DNA from: DTKY01 sp037440765
GTDB lineage: Bacteria; Acidobacteriota; Terriglobia; Bryobacterales; Bryobacteraceae
Assembly (NCBI GenBank): GCA_037440765.1
Contig: JBBITL010000048.1
Coordinates: 1 to 32,898, forward strand
Reading direction: 5' to 3'
Length of the DNA: 32,898 nt
Below are positions 31,968-32,898 of the stretch, piece by piece. A program made the translations under genes and the position numbers. The notes beneath the pieces are model-generated. The model searched no databases. It worked only from the letters and a program-made list of their open reading frames with translations, and was not told the origin of the DNA. Within the stretch, counting starts at the first letter, position 1; each line of letters starts with the position of its first letter.

Positions 31968-32474
31968 ATGCGACCTTTGGCGTTGCTGCTGATCCTCGCC
32001 GCCTCCGCCCACGCGCAACTCCGCGCCGGCGCGGCGGCCGTCGATATCACGCCCCCGCCGGGCGCGCCCATGCCCGGCTATTATTACAATCGCGGCGGCG
32101 ATGGCGTTCATGACCCGCTGCATGCCAAGGCGATGGTGCTCGAGCACGCAGGCGCAAGAGCGGCTCTGGTTTCCTGCGACCTCATCAGCGATGTCGCGTG
32201 GGCCGGCCTGCCCGGCGAGATCTTTACCGAGCCCGGCCAGGCTATCAAGCTCGCCTCGCCCTTCCGGCATACGATCGTTGTGGGCCTCGCCAACGCCTCG
32301 CCCGGCTATATCCCGCACCGCAAGGCCTACGCCGAAGGCGCTTACGAAGTCGTCAGCGCGCGCTGTGCCGAGGGCTCGGGCGAACTGCTCGCCGGCAAGG
32401 CCGTGGAACTGCTACTGAAACTGCACGCCGCCGCGGATGCGCGCGTGGCGCTGGCAAGGGAGGAAAAGCCATGA
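31968..32474 (+). pseudogene. Neutral ceramidase-like gene with large in-frame internal deletion
   Basis: The 168-residue product starts with a signal peptide (1-16) and the neutral/alkaline ceramidase-like N-terminus: AAAVDITPPPGAPMPGYYYN, DPLHAKAMVLEHAGARAALV and CDLISD. From there it jumps directly to the C-terminal part, VAWAGLPGEIFTEPGQAIKL, SPFRHTIVVGLANASPGYIP and YEVVSARCAEGSGELL. Acidobacterial relatives, as I recall them, are about 400-450 residues, so about 250 residues are missing between positions near 32190 and 32200. The missing core carries the zinc-binding His residues and the catalytic Ser region. The frame is kept, so a short protein could be made, but not a ceramidase. It overlaps the next gene by ATGA, as an intact operon gene would. 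Confidence 0.75.
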
Positions 32475-32898
32475 ACCGTCTCGACCGCCGCGAAGCGCTC
32501 GCCCTGCTTGGCGCCACCACACTGAACGCGCAGGCGCCCGCCCCCTCGGGAATGCCGCCCGACCTGCCGCGCACGCTCGCTCCTTCGCAATCCGGCACGG
32601 GCACGCTGTTCGCCGAGATGGAGCAGCTCGCGCGCCGCGCGGATTTCCCCGATTCCTTCCTCAACCCGCGATGGACGTCGATCGAAGACCACCGCCGCGA
32701 GGGCCGCCGCATCGCGCTTGAAGCGCTCGGCTCGGAACCGCCACGCGTCGAGCCGCGCGCCGAGATCGTTCACCGGGAGGAGACAGCGGACTTCATCCGC
32801 GAGAAGATCGTCTTCTCCACCGCCCCCGAGTTGCGCGTGCCCGCCTATCTCCACCTGCCAAGGCGCCGCACGGGCCGCGTGCCCGCCATCGTCGACCT
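32471..32898 (+). CDS. Exported alpha/beta-hydrolase-like protein, N-terminal part (runs off right edge)
   Basis: The frame is open from an ATG overlapping the previous stop to the window edge, 142 codons. The N-terminus LDRREALALLGATTLNAQAP has a twin-arginine pair and an Ala/Leu stretch and may be a Tat signal, although it is short. The mature part has WTSIEDHRREGRRIALEALG, then IREKIVFSTAPELRVPAYLH and LPRRRTGRVPAIVDL at the edge. The last block looks like the entry to an alpha/beta-hydrolase (acetyl-xylan-esterase or dienelactone-hydrolase-like), where 'P.YL..P' precedes the first core strand. The nucleophile and the rest of the triad lie beyond the window, so the activity is not known. 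Confidence 0.6.
   Translation, partial: MNRLDRREALALLGATTLNAQAPAPSGMPPDLPRTLAPSQSGTGTLFAEMEQLARRADFPDSFLNPRWTSIEDHRREGRRIALEALGSEPPRVEPRAEIVHREETADFIREKIVFSTAPELRVPAYLHLPRRRTGRVPAIVD

Noticed and set aside
1..32898. Search for CRISPR arrays, tRNA and rRNA genes
   Set aside because: No regularly spaced repeats or recognisable tRNA/rRNA segments were seen; short or degenerate RNAs cannot be excluded by eye.

Overview
The window is GC-rich bacterial DNA that most resembles an Acidobacteriota genome of the Bryobacterales / Candidatus Solibacter type. This is inferred from gene content: a very large Oar-like TonB-dependent receptor with an N-terminal carboxypeptidase-regulatory-like domain, many Tat-exported hydrolases and oxidoreductases, a DUF2911 protein, ThuA and ceramidase-like proteins, and a PilMNO-GspE/F cluster. 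No rRNA, tRNA or CRISPR array was seen.

Layout. (1) 1-657: the 5' end of an insertion-sequence transposase abuts a truncated Tat-exported mannonate-dehydratase-like gene, so an IS has probably broken that gene. (2) 658-4963: a 530-base non-coding stretch with a good sigma70-type promoter, the 1225-residue receptor gene, and a textbook intrinsic terminator. (3) 5001-14364: a compact respiratory complex I operon in the order nuoC-D-I-J-K-L-M-N-H. It has the quinone/Fe-S arm subunits C, D and I and all membrane subunits except A. It lacks A, B, E, F and G, and nuoH is last instead of beside nuoI. (4) 14424-15826: an uncharacterised TIM-barrel-like protein and a DUF2911 protein, possibly read through from nuoH.

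(5) 15810-19265, minus strand: xdhC, a MocA-like nucleotidyltransferase and a secreted GH3 glycosidase, tightly packed. Divergent from them is a Tat-exported molybdenum hydroxylase (IorB-like, 19339-21459). XdhC and MocA-like proteins are the expected cofactor-insertion and cofactor-maturation partners of that enzyme. (6) 21480-22155: a VapBC-type toxin-antitoxin pair with a near-perfect palindrome that runs into the antitoxin start codon. The toxin lacks one of the usual PIN acidic residues. (7) 29768-22165, minus strand: lolA, pilC/gspF, pilB/gspE, pilM, pilN, pilO, a PilP/GspC-like gene and a large prepilin-like gene with a Pro/Gly-rich extension. This is an inner-membrane type IV pilus / type II secretion machine without a secretin gene in the window.

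(8) 29821-32898: secreted hydrolase genes in decay. A sulfatase has lost its catalytic N-terminal core with a frameshift, and a neutral-ceramidase-like gene has a large in-frame internal deletion. Between them lies an intact ThuA-domain gene, and an alpha/beta-hydrolase-like gene runs off the right edge.

The most interesting signals are the split complex I operon, the VapBC operator/start-codon architecture with the altered toxin active site, the unusual prepilin-like protein, and two neighbouring genes that have each lost an internal core. I see no clearly new defence or mobile system. All family assignments are from reading the protein sequences; no database search was possible.
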